Below are positions 51,631-59,534 of a DNA stretch of 64,000 nt, one piece after another. The position numbers and the translations under genes are program-made. Within the stretch, counting starts at the first letter, position 1; the number at the start of each line of letters is the position of its first letter. Origin of the DNA: JBDSSS01 sp963764195 (GTDB lineage Bacteria; Actinomycetota; Actinomycetes; Actinomycetales; Dermatophilaceae); the NCBI GenBank assembly GCA_963764195.1, contig CAVXRG010000003.1, forward strand, positions 744,001 to 808,000, read 5' to 3'. The notes below the pieces were generated by a model. It did no database searches. It worked only from the letters and a program-made list of their open reading frames with translations, and was not told the DNA's origin.

Positions 51631-53679
51631 TCAGGTGAGCTCCGCCGGCAGCGGTTCGCTGTGGACGACGGTCACCTCGGAGACGGCGCGGGTGAGCACG
51701 ACGTAGAGGCGGCGCAGGCCGGTGCGCTCGTCGGGCTCGGCGGCGGCGATCGAGGCCGGCTCGACGACGACGGTCCGGTCGAACTCGAGGCCCTTGGCGA
51801 CCGTCGCCGGGACGACCTCGACCGCGTGGTCCTCGTCGTCACCGTGCCCGGCGTCGAGGCGTCCGTGGCCGATGTCGTGCGCGGTGAGCCGTGCGGACAG
51901 CGCGGCGACCATCGCGTCGGGCACGATGACGCCGACCGAGCCGGGACCGGCCGAGGCGTCCCTGACGGCCCGCGCCACCTCGTCGTCGAGCTCAGCGGGC
52001 GCGGTGCGGCGGATCTCGAGCCGGCCGGGGTTGTCGCGCACCGACACCGGGGCGCCGAGTCCGGGCGCCATCGACGGCAGGAGGCGAGCGGCATACTCGA
52101 TGACCCGCGCCGGGACGCGGAAGCCGCGGTCGAGCACGACGAGGTCGTGGTCGGACTTGCCGAGGTGGCCCATCGCGTCGTCCCACGACGCCGTCGCCCA
52201 GGGGGTCGTCCCCTGCGCGATGTCGCCGAGCACCGTGACCGATCCCGTCGAGCACCGGCGGCCGACCGCGCGCAGCTGCATGGGGGAGAGGTCCTGTGCC
52301 TCGTCGAGCACGACGTGACCCAGGCTCGGGGTGCGGGCGAGCAGGTCGGCGACCTCGTCGAGCAGGGCCATGTCCGCGCGGCTCCACCGGGCGGCGCCCT
52401 TCGTCCGGACCGGCCTGTCCCACAGCAGCATCCGTTGCTCCTCGTCGTCGAGCAGGCCCTCCGACGCCGCCGCGAGGGCGGTCGCGTCGGACCAGAGGGC
52501 GTGCAGCACGGCGGCGGGGTCGAGCAGCGGCCAGACCTCGCGGACGTAGCGCTTCATCGGCGCCGAGCGGGCCACGGCGTCCTGCACCCGGTCGTCAGGG
52601 GCGTCGCCGGCGCGCTCCATCTCGAGCAGCAGGTGGTGGGCGAGCCGCTGCGGGAGCAGGTCGCGGGCCGCTCCGTAGCGCACGCCCCGCGCCGTGAGCT
52701 CGGCGACGACCTCGGCGACCTCGTATGCCGGGACGCGCCACTTGCGCACCCCGCGGGGCACGACGAGCGCCTCGGTGGGACGGGGCAGGCGCGACCAGAC
52801 GGCGCGACGGAGCACCGCGGCGAGTCGGGCGTCGCCCTTGAGCGTCGCGACGGGGGCGGGGTCCTCGGCGCGGACCCGGCCGTGGTCGAGGAGGGTCTCG
52901 ATCGTCGCGTGGCCGACCCGCGCCTCGCCGAGGGATGGCAGCACTGCCCCGATGTGGTCGAGGAAGGCCCGGTTGGGGCCGATGACGAGCACCCCCGATC
53001 GGTCGAGCCGGTCCCGGAAGGAGTAGAGCAGCCACGCGGCGCGGTGCAGGCCGACGGCGGTCTTCCCGGTGCCCGGCGCTCCCTGGACGCAGACCGAGAC
53101 GGACACGTCGCTGCGGACGATCTCGTCCTGCTCGGGCTGGATCGTCGAGACGATGTCGCGCATCGGGCCGCTGCGCGGACGCTCGATCTCCGCGGCGAGC
53201 AGCGTGCCCGACGGCTCGGCGGCGCCGCCTCCGGAGACCTGCTCGTCCTCGTAGGCCGTGAGCCGGCCCCGGTCGACGCCGAAGCGTCGTCGTCGGCGCA
53301 CCCCCATCGGGGCGCTGGGGGAGGCCCGGTAGAACGCGGTCGAGACGGGTGCGCGCCAGTCGACGACGACGGGGTCGCCCGCCGCGTCCGAGACGTGACG
53401 CCGCCCGATGTGGAAGGTCTCGTCTCCGTCCTGCGCGCTCGTCAGGTCGATCCGGCCGAAGAAGAGGGTGGTGCGCGGGTCGTCCTGGAGCGAGGCGATC
53501 CGCCGGGCCAGCACGCGGCCGAGGACCTCTCCCGAGATGGCGTCGCTCGCCTTCGACGCGTCGAGGGCCTGCGCCGTCTCCCGCATCCGGGTCAGCTCCG
53601 CGCGCGCGTGGTCGAGGTAGGCCTGCTCGGCGACCAGCTCGGCGACCTGCTCGGCGACCTGCTCGGTGGGTGCGGACAC
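51631..53679 (-). CDS. HelD-like UvrD/Rep-family ATPase
   Basis: The GTG at 53679 with a GAGAGG site upstream gives 682 residues; a much longer frame beyond it is a shadow of efp and nusB. The N-terminal coiled coil (YLDHARAELTRMRETAQALD) precedes VVVDWRAPVSTAFYRASPSA. Walker A is QGAPGTGKTAVGLHRAA, Walker B VVLDEAQDLSPMQL and a late KGLEFDRTVVVEP motif. HelD proteins free stalled RNA polymerase, and some actinobacterial ones (HelR) give rifamycin tolerance. No rifamycin-associated element was seen upstream. It is divergent from efp and convergent with aroQ. Confidence 0.88.
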   Translation of the reverse strand: MSAPTEQVAEQVAELVAEQAYLDHARAELTRMRETAQALDASKASDAISGEVLGRVLARRIASLQDDPRTTLFFGRIDLTSAQDGDETFHIGRRHVSDAAGDPVVVDWRAPVSTAFYRASPSAPMGVRRRRRFGVDRGRLTAYEDEQVSGGGAAEPSGTLLAAEIERPRSGPMRDIVSTIQPEQDEIVRSDVSVSVCVQGAPGTGKTAVGLHRAAWLLYSFRDRLDRSGVLVIGPNRAFLDHIGAVLPSLGEARVGHATIETLLDHGRVRAEDPAPVATLKGDARLAAVLRRAVWSRLPRPTEALVVPRGVRKWRVPAYEVAEVVAELTARGVRYGAARDLLPQRLAHHLLLEMERAGDAPDDRVQDAVARSAPMKRYVREVWPLLDPAAVLHALWSDATALAAASEGLLDDEEQRMLLWDRPVRTKGAARWSRADMALLDEVADLLARTPSLGHVVLDEAQDLSPMQLRAVGRRCSTGSVTVLGDIAQGTTPWATASWDDAMGHLGKSDHDLVVLDRGFRVPARVIEYAARLLPSMAPGLGAPVSVRDNPGRLEIRRTAPAELDDEVARAVRDASAGPGSVGVIVPDAMVAALSARLTAHDIGHGRLDAGHGDDEDHAVEVVPATVAKGLEFDRTVVVEPASIAAAEPDERTGLRRLYVVLTRAVSEVTVVHSEPLPAELT

Positions 53680-53776
53680 GACGGGCAACCTCTCGGGCGG
53701 CGGGCGATCGGGATGGTGCTGCGGGCAAAGAGCCGATGCTACCCGGCTCGATTCGGAGGAGCGACACGGCGACGGA

Positions 53777-53782
53777 TAGACT
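53777..53782 (+). promoter_or_regulatory. -10 element upstream of efp
   Basis: TAGACT about 108 bases before the efp ATG. A weak TTCGGA (53752-53757) lies 19 bases upstream. The resulting leader of about 100 bases contains one copy of the CGGCATAC octamer (53866-53873). Confidence 0.4.
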
Positions 53783-53889
53783 CGCTCCGCAACTTCCCAG
53801 TCGCACTCCCAACGACACGACGACCGGGCCCCGCCTGACTCCGCCCACGCGCGAGCGCGGTGGCCCGGCATACGAAAGTGGTTTGTCAG

Positions 53890-54453
53890 ATGGCTTCGAC
53901 CAACGACCTGAAGAACGGCCTGGTGCTCAACCTCGAGGGGCAGCTCTGGTCCGTCGTCGAGTTCCAGCACGTGAAGCCGGGCAAGGGCCCCGCCTTCGTG
54001 CGGACCAAGCTCAAGGCCGTCCTGTCCGGCAAGGTCGTCGACAAGACGTTCAACGCCGGCACCAAGGTCGAGACGGCCAACGTCGACAAGCGCACGATGC
54101 AGTACCTCTACAAGGACGGCGAGGACTTCGTCTTCATGGACACCGACACCTACGACCAGCTGAACGTCGGCGCGGTCACGGTCGGTGGCGCTGCGGACTA
54201 CATGCTCGAGAACCAGAACGCCATCGTCGCCACCCACGACGGCGTCCCGCTCTACGTCGAGCTGCCCCCGTCGGTCGTCCTCGAGGTCTCGCACACCGAC
54301 CCGGGCCTGCAGGGCGACCGCTCGACCGGCGGCACGAAGCCGGCCACCCTCGAGACCGGTGCGCAGATCAACGTCCCCCTCTTCCTCGAGACCGGCACGA
54401 AGGTGAAGGTCGACACGCGTGACGGCTCCTACCTCGGCCGCGTCAACGACTGA
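53890..54453 (+). CDS. efp: Translation elongation factor P
   Basis: The ATG at 53890 (MASTNDLKNGLVLNLEGQLW) is chosen over a GTG at 53860, whose extra ten residues are not conserved. The 187-residue protein has the KOW-like domain and tip loop KPGKGPAFVRTKLKAVLSGK. Two OB domains follow, ending in VDTRDGSYLGRVND. EF-P relieves stalls at polyproline runs, relevant to the Pro-rich protein at 8783. The tip Lys is followed by the actinobacterial GKGPAF pattern. It is followed by nusB, as in most Actinobacteria. Confidence 0.97.
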   Translation: MASTNDLKNGLVLNLEGQLWSVVEFQHVKPGKGPAFVRTKLKAVLSGKVVDKTFNAGTKVETANVDKRTMQYLYKDGEDFVFMDTDTYDQLNVGAVTVGGAADYMLENQNAIVATHDGVPLYVELPPSVVLEVSHTDPGLQGDRSTGGTKPATLETGAQINVPLFLETGTKVKVDTRDGSYLGRVND

Positions 54454-54468
54454 GCGGCGCGGATCCCC

Positions 54469-54894
54469 TTGGCTGCACGCAGCAAGGCCCGTGCGCGGGC
54501 TCTCGACATCCTCTTCGAGGCCGACCAGCGCGGCGTCAACGTCGAGAACCTCCTCGCCGACCGGCTCCTCGAGGCCGGGACCGAGGGCGGCTCCCGGGCC
54601 GGCAACAACCCCTACACCGCGACGCTCGTGCGCGGCGTCGTCGGGCGGTGGAGCGACATCAACGCGGCACTGACCGACTACAGCCAGGGCTGGACCCTCG
54701 ACCGGATGCCGGCCGTCGACCGCGCCATCCTGAGGATCGGTGCGTGGGAGGTGCTCTGGAACGACGAGATCCCCGACCCCGTCGCCATCTCGGAGGCCGT
54801 CACGCTCGCGACCGAGCTGTCCACGGACGAGTCGCCGAGCTTCGTCAACGGGCTGCTCGGCCGCCTCGCGGAGGTCAAGGCGACCATCGTCTGA
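54469..54894 (+). CDS. nusB: Transcription antitermination protein NusB
   Basis: The TTG start at 54469 gives 141 residues: AARSKARARALDILFEADQR, then PYTATLVRGVVGRWSDINAA, LDRMPAVDRAILRIGAWEVL and DEIPDPVAISEAVTLATELS. This is the full helical NusB fold. It binds boxA RNA with NusE, which ties it to the rRNA leader element at 721. Fifteen bases from efp, so cotranscribed. No downstream partner (the next gene is a stress protein after 159 bases). Confidence 0.95.
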   Translation: MAARSKARARALDILFEADQRGVNVENLLADRLLEAGTEGGSRAGNNPYTATLVRGVVGRWSDINAALTDYSQGWTLDRMPAVDRAILRIGAWEVLWNDEIPDPVAISEAVTLATELSTDESPSFVNGLLGRLAEVKATIV

Positions 54895-54912
54895 GGGTGG
54901 CGCGCGGGCCGG

Positions 54913-54928
54913 TGTGACCGACGTCACC
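54913..54928 (+). promoter_or_regulatory. CRP-like operator
   Basis: TGTGACCGACGTCACC matches TGTGA-N6-TCAC(A/C), the binding site of cAMP-receptor-type regulators such as GlxR. It lies 126 bases upstream of the universal stress gene and may regulate it and the symporter. Two further GGTGAC half-sites follow near 54964-54977. Confidence 0.45.
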
Positions 54929-55053
54929 ATCTCAGACTGTGGACGGGCTGAGTCTGGACTTGGTGACGAAACGGTGACATTGAGCCGTGGGGATGGTGCT
55001 ACCCGCCGGTCCGCGGAAATCTCGGGAACCTTCTAGTCGCCGAGGAGGAACCC

Positions 55054-55485
55054 ATGGCAATCGTGCTCATCGGGGTCGACAACAGTGAGGCCTCGACCCG
55101 CGCGGTCGAGTTCGCACTCGAACGGGCCAACGCAGAAGACCTGCAGCTCGTCGTCGCCCACGTCATCAACTGGTCACCGTTCTCGTTCAACACCCCCACC
55201 GAGAACGAGGAGCGCTCCTCACGTCGCTCCTCGGAGATCGCCGCCGCCCAGGAGCAGGTGATCGCGCCGATGGTCGCGGTCGTCGAGGCCGCGGGCCGCA
55301 CCCCGAAGACCGAGATCCGGCACGGGAACCCGTCCGAGACCCTCATCGACATCGCCGAGGAGCTGGGGGCCAGCCACATCATCGTCGGCCGGACCGGCGA
55401 CTCCGGGCTCCGCCAGGCCATCTTCGGCAGCGTCGTGATGCGCCTCGTCCACAGCTCGCCCTTCCCCGTGACGGTGGTGCCCTGA
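55054..55485 (+). CDS. Universal stress protein (UspA family)
   Basis: The 143-residue protein starts AIVLIGVDNSEASTRAVEFA and ends VGRTGDSGLRQAIFGSVVMR LVHSSPFPV-type, with the ATP-binding Gly-x2-Gly-x9-Gly-Ser pattern approximately present (GRTGDSGLRQAIFGS). Single-domain ATP-binding Usps respond to stress; the trigger is unknown. The ribosome site AGGAGGA (55043) is strong. The stop and the ATG of the symporter overlap (TGATG), so the two are coupled, suggesting a regulatory link. Confidence 0.9.
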   Translation: MAIVLIGVDNSEASTRAVEFALERANAEDLQLVVAHVINWSPFSFNTPTENEERSSRRSSEIAAAQEQVIAPMVAVVEAAGRTPKTEIRHGNPSETLIDIAEELGASHIIVGRTGDSGLRQAIFGSVVMRLVHSSPFPVTVVP

Positions 55486-56933
55486 TGGATGTCCTCGTCA
55501 ACGCCTTCACCTGGTTCTCCGACGCGATCACCTCGACTGTCTTCTTCGCGATCACCGTCGGCGATGTGAAGATCCCGCTCATCGTCCTCTGGCTCGTCAT
55601 CGCCGGTGCGTTCTTCACCGTCTGGCTCGGCTTCATGAACATCCGCGGCTTCAGGCACGCCATCGACCTCGTGAGAGGCAAGTACTCCGACCCCGACGAC
55701 GCGGGTGAGGTCTCCCACTTCCAGGCCCTCGCCACGGCCGTGTCCGGCACCGTCGGCCTCGGCAACATCGCCGGCGTCGCGATCGCGGTGTCCCTGGGGG
55801 GGCCGGGCGCGACGCTCTGGATGATGGTCGCCGGCTTCGTCGGCATGAGCACGAAGATGGCCGAGTGCATGCTCGGGGTGAAGTTCCGGCGGGAGCACGC
55901 CGACGGAAGCGTCTCGGGTGGCCCGATGTACTACCTGCGCGACGGGCTCGCGAAGAACGGCCGGGCCAAGCTCGGCAAGTTCCTCGCGGCGGCCTTCGCG
56001 GTCTGCATGATCGGCGGCTCGCTCGGTGGCGGGAACATGTTCCAGTCCAACCAGGCCACCGCCCAGATCATCGAGGTGACGGGCGGCACCGACGGTGCGC
56101 TCGGCGGCCTCGGCTGGGTCGTCGGCGTCATCTTCGCCGGGCTCGTCGGCGCCGTCATCATCGGCGGCATCAAGAGCATCGCCAAGGTCACCGAGAAGAT
56201 CGTGCCGCTCATGGCCGCGCTCTACCTGGTCGCCTGTCTCGTGGTCATCCTGGGCAACGTCGGCTCGGTGCCGGGCGCCTTCGGCGAGATCATCTCCGGC
56301 GCCTTCACCGGCGAGGGCATCATCGGTGGCGCCGTCGGCGCCCTGCTCGTCGGCTTCCAGCGTGCGGCCTTCTCCAACGAGGCCGGCCTGGGCTCGGCCG
56401 CGGTCGCGCACTCGGCCGTCCGGACGAAGGAGCCCGCCACGGAGGGCTTCGTCGCCCTGCTCGAGCCGTTCATCGACACGATCGTCATCTGCACCATGAC
56501 CGCGCTGACCATCGTCATCACCGGCGCCTGGACCAGCCCGGACGCGGCGGACATCGGGGGGGTCAAGCTCACCTCGCGCGCCTTCGAGAGCGTGCTGCCG
56601 TGGTTCCCCTACGTCCTCGCGGTCGCCGTGGTCATGTTCGCCTTCTCGACGATGATCAGCTGGTCCTACTACGGGATGAAGGCGACGTCCTACCTCTTCG
56701 GTGACAACCCCACCGCAGAGAACGTCTTCAAGGTCGTCTTCGTCATCTTCACCGTCATCGGCTCGGCCGCGGCGCTCGACGCCGTGATCAACTTCTCCGA
56801 CTCGATGATCTTCCTGATGGGTATCCCCAACATCATCGGGCTCTACTTCCTGGCCAAGGTCGTCCGGAAGGTCATCCACGGATACTTCGACCGGATCCAG
56901 AGCGGCGAGATCCGCGAGTACGCCGACCGGTAG
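55485..56933 (+). CDS. Alanine/glycine:cation symporter family protein
   Basis: The 482-residue protein has about eleven membrane helices and family motifs: FQALATAVSGTVGLGNIAGV, GGPGATLWMMVAGFVGMSTK, AAFSNEAGLGSAAVAHSAVR and GGPMYYLRDGL. AGCS transporters take up alanine or glycine with sodium or protons. Helical C-terminus IHGYFDRIQSGEIREYADR is cytoplasmic. It is expressed with the Usp gene just upstream, an unusual pairing. A hairpin at 56942 follows. Confidence 0.93.
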   Translation: MDVLVNAFTWFSDAITSTVFFAITVGDVKIPLIVLWLVIAGAFFTVWLGFMNIRGFRHAIDLVRGKYSDPDDAGEVSHFQALATAVSGTVGLGNIAGVAIAVSLGGPGATLWMMVAGFVGMSTKMAECMLGVKFRREHADGSVSGGPMYYLRDGLAKNGRAKLGKFLAAAFAVCMIGGSLGGGNMFQSNQATAQIIEVTGGTDGALGGLGWVVGVIFAGLVGAVIIGGIKSIAKVTEKIVPLMAALYLVACLVVILGNVGSVPGAFGEIISGAFTGEGIIGGAVGALLVGFQRAAFSNEAGLGSAAVAHSAVRTKEPATEGFVALLEPFIDTIVICTMTALTIVITGAWTSPDAADIGGVKLTSRAFESVLPWFPYVLAVAVVMFAFSTMISWSYYGMKATSYLFGDNPTAENVFKVVFVIFTVIGSAAALDAVINFSDSMIFLMGIPNIIGLYFLAKVVRKVIHGYFDRIQSGEIREYADR

Positions 56934-56941
56934 GCGCGCAC

Positions 56942-56979
56942 GAGGTCCGGGGTCGGCACGTCACCGGGCCCCGGACCTC
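56942..56979 (+). terminator. Hairpin after symporter gene
   Basis: GAGGTCCGGGG (56942-56952) and CCCCGGACCTC (56969-56979) form an 11-bp perfect stem with a 16-base loop, eight bases after the stop. It lies between convergent operons and could terminate both. No T-run. Confidence 0.65.
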
Positions 56980-57007
56980 TGCGCGTCCGGTCGCGCGGGG
57001 CTGTGCG

Positions 57008-57769
57008 TCAGGTCGGCAGGGGAGCGAGCAGCAGGCCCCGGAGGTCGTCGGGGGCCTCGCCGCCGAGCCGGCGCGTGACCTCCTCCAGGACCGCCGTCAT
57101 CGTGACCTTGCCGGCGGCCGACAGCTCTGCGTCCCGGCCGTCGTGGCGCAGCGACTCGATGAGGTCGAACATGACTTGCGGCTCCGGCGCCGAGACCTGC
57201 AGGGGGGTCGAGCGGCCGAATGGCGCGAGGACGCGCTCCCAGGTGAGCACCCGCTCCTCCCAGCCCGGCCGGTCCTCCTCGTCGGCGGGCGGGTCGTCCG
57301 CCGCGGCGATCGGGTAGGGCTCGCAGCCGCGCAGCTGGAGGAAGACCTGCTCGAGCCGGTCATGCTCGGTGCCGAACAGGACGTAGGTCCAGGCCCGCTC
57401 GGGATCGACCGGGTCGTCCATGAACTGGGCGCGGGCGCGAAGGTCGATCCGGCTCGGGAGCGGCAGCGCCGACGGGCTGCTGAGCAGGCCGTGCGCCACG
57501 TCGAGGAACTCCGCGCAGTGCAGGAGCAGCCCGGCGTTGCGGGCGCGGCTGATGAGGAGGTCCTCCGCCCCCACCTGGTCGTTGGACAGGCGCCGACACA
57601 CCTCGTCGAGATCGGCGCCGTGCTGCATCGCGTCGACGACGACGGTGGCGGCCGCGCGGACGACCTCGACCCTCCAGACGGGCCACCCGAACCGTTCGAG
57701 AGCGCGCGAGAGGGAGGTGAGGCTGACCGAGCTCGGGAGGCGGTAGCCCATCGGCTGGCTGAACGTCAT
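57008..57769 (-). CDS. Unknown protein, last gene of surface-polysaccharide operon
   Basis: The ATG at 57769 overlaps the stop of the upstream gene (ATGA), preferred over a longer frame from 57850. The 253-residue protein has no signal peptide or membrane helix. It is mixed, with an early Leu/Arg-rich region (LSRALERFGWPVWRVEVVRA) and an acidic middle (ADDPPADEEDRPGWEE). No known domain is recognised. Because it is coupled to the operon, it probably serves in regulation or assembly of the same product. Confidence 0.8.
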   Translation of the reverse strand: MTFSQPMGYRLPSSVSLTSLSRALERFGWPVWRVEVVRAAATVVVDAMQHGADLDEVCRRLSNDQVGAEDLLISRARNAGLLLHCAEFLDVAHGLLSSPSALPLPSRIDLRARAQFMDDPVDPERAWTYVLFGTEHDRLEQVFLQLRGCEPYPIAAADDPPADEEDRPGWEERVLTWERVLAPFGRSTPLQVSAPEPQVMFDLIESLRHDGRDAELSAAGKVTMTAVLEEVTRRLGGEAPDDLRGLLLAPLPT

Positions 57770-59373
57770 GAGAGAGGGGTTCCTTGCGTCGGGGGGTCGT
57801 CCCAGATGGACCGTCGGCCGGCGAGTGCCTGCGCGCCGAGAATCATCCACGTCGTCCCGTTCACGGCCGGCGCCGAGGACATCTCGAGGTAGGCGTCGTC
57901 ACGGGTCGCGGCGGGAAAGGCCCCGCTGGGGAGCTGGCCCGGCGTCAGGGCCCCGATGGTGGACGCGGCGGCCGCCGACAGACCGAGCCGCGCCTGCGCC
58001 ACGGCCGTCCCCGCGGACCCCTCGAACCACACGAGCGGGTCCGCCCCGAGGAGCGGCCGAGGGGCGTAGCCGGAGACGGTTCCGGTGGACGACGCGAACA
58101 GGTCGGTGTGGGCGAGCGCGTCGACCGCGCGATCGTGTCGACCGGTCGCCTCGAGGTAGATCGCACCCCAGGAGTTGACGTCGAGTGCCTCGGTGGGGTC
58201 CGGCCCGTCCGGGGTCCTGCCTTGAAGGAAGTGATGGGAGTCGTCGTCCCAGAGCAGGTCGATGATGGCCTCGTTGAGGTCGTGTGCCGCGGCGGCCGCC
58301 GCGGGGTCGTCGAGCACCATGCCGGCGAGCACCAACGCGTGCCAGGTGTCGATGTTGTGCTCGGTGGAGGCCCACGGGAGGTCGGCCCCCGGGTCGAAGC
58401 CCCCGTCGTGGAAGGTGCCGTGGCCACCGGTGACGAGACCGTCGAGCGCGCCGCCGTGCACCTGCTGGGCCAGCAGCCAGCGGACCCCGGCCTCGGCGGC
58501 GGCGGTGAGCTCGGCGTGCTGGCTGGAGTCCGGTGGCAGTGTCTGGAGGTGGCGCACCAGGGCATAGGTGGCGACCGCGTTGATGCCGGTGCGGTACTCG
58601 GGCAGGCCCGCGGCGGGGTTGAGTGCTGCGGCACTCGAGACGAAACCACCCACCTGGGGCCCGTCCTTCGCCTGCAGACCGACAAGCCCGCGCGCGAGGT
58701 CCCGCGCGGTCGCTCGGTGACCGAGCGAGTCGGCGGTGAGCAGGGCGAGAGCCTGGTCGTAGGCGAACGAGCGCCCGGCCAGCGCGCTCGTGGCGCTCAC
58801 GTCGAACGAGCGGACCACCCCGGTCCGCGGTGCGTACTCGGCCAGCACCGCGCCGGAGGCGTCGTCGACGAGCCGGAAGACCTTCGTCCCGGGACGGCTC
58901 CAGGGGAACACGAAGGTGCCGTCGGCCCGCGCCGGCACGGTGGCGATGGAGTATGCCGTGTCGGTGACCACGACCGCGTGGACGCTCAGGCCGCGATAGA
59001 CGTCCACCCCGAGGTCCGGGTCGCGCACGATGACGGGCGCGGTGACCCCGTCGAGCTCGAAGCGGCCCCTGACCGCGTCGGTCCAGCCGGGCGGGTAGGA
59101 GCGGTCCGGTGCCAGGGTCGTGGAGGTGGTGACCACGGTGCCCGTCCCGAGCTGCCCCATCAGCCAGGTCCAGGCCGCGTCGACGTCCACGCTGCCCGCC
59201 GCTGCGGAGTCCTCGATCCCCCGGCGTTCCGACGAGCTGACCGATGCGGAGGCCGTCGACGGAACGACCGCGAAGGCTGCAGCGCCCACAAGCAGGATGG
59301 ACGTGCCGAGCATGACCGTCCGGCCCCGCCGGGGGTGGGTGGGTCGGTCCCCTGCCGCGTCGCAGGACGTCAT
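57766..59373 (-). CDS. Exported alpha/alpha-barrel-like protein of the operon
   Basis: The ATG at 59373 overlaps the upstream stop (ATGA). The 535-residue protein has a basic head, then a hydrophobic TVMLGTSILLVGAAAFAVVP segment followed by STASASV, a signal peptide or anchor. The mature part has many helices with repeated ALVRHLQTL, AAAEAGVRWLLAQQ and ALDVNSWGAIYLEATGRHDR pieces, resembling the alpha/alpha toroid of glycoside hydrolases. An acidic residue pair in DVNSWGAIYLEA and in STEHNIDTWHALV may be catalytic, but the family is not identified. Likely role: trimming or modifying the polymer made by the GT2 enzyme. Confidence 0.8.
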   Translation of the reverse strand: MTSCDAAGDRPTHPRRGRTVMLGTSILLVGAAAFAVVPSTASASVSSSERRGIEDSAAAGSVDVDAAWTWLMGQLGTGTVVTTSTTLAPDRSYPPGWTDAVRGRFELDGVTAPVIVRDPDLGVDVYRGLSVHAVVVTDTAYSIATVPARADGTFVFPWSRPGTKVFRLVDDASGAVLAEYAPRTGVVRSFDVSATSALAGRSFAYDQALALLTADSLGHRATARDLARGLVGLQAKDGPQVGGFVSSAAALNPAAGLPEYRTGINAVATYALVRHLQTLPPDSSQHAELTAAAEAGVRWLLAQQVHGGALDGLVTGGHGTFHDGGFDPGADLPWASTEHNIDTWHALVLAGMVLDDPAAAAAAHDLNEAIIDLLWDDDSHHFLQGRTPDGPDPTEALDVNSWGAIYLEATGRHDRAVDALAHTDLFASSTGTVSGYAPRPLLGADPLVWFEGSAGTAVAQARLGLSAAAASTIGALTPGQLPSGAFPAATRDDAYLEMSSAPAVNGTTWMILGAQALAGRRSIWDDPPTQGTPLS

Positions 59374-59534
59374 CAGACCCACCAGCGCTGTCGGGCCACG
59401 GCGAGCGCGAGGGTCCCGAGCAGGGCGAGCGCTCCCTTCCACAGCAGGGCGTTCTCGCTGCGGTGGTCGCGCTCGAGGCGGGACTGGGCCTCGTCGCGCA
59501 CGGTGGTGTCACCGGTGAGCGTCTCGTCGGTCAT
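59373..59534 (-). CDS. Small single-pass membrane protein (53 residues)
   Basis: The frame starts at the ATG at 59534, overlapping the GT2 stop (ATGA), and ends at a TGA at 59375-59373, overlapping the next start. Residues 1-28 are polar (MTDETLTGDTTVRDEAQSRL) and residues 29-50 (ALLWKGALALLGTLALAVAR) are a membrane helix with a short aromatic tail (QRWWV). Overlap on both sides makes it a real gene despite its size. It may be an accessory subunit of the synthase, as small membrane partners such as PgaD are in other systems. No homologue can be named. Confidence 0.7.
   Translation of the reverse strand: MTDETLTGDTTVRDEAQSRLERDHRSENALLWKGALALLGTLALAVARQRWWV

Noticed and set aside
53680..53889. 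Rifamycin-associated element upstream of the HelD-like gene
   Set aside because: The known GGGGCTTGCGGCAA-type inverted repeat is not present, so rifamycin induction cannot be claimed.
51631..54930. Minus-strand frame of about 1100 codons extending the helicase through efp and nusB
   Set aside because: The part upstream of 53679 is low-complexity antisense of efp and nusB; the GTG at 53679 has a good ribosome site.
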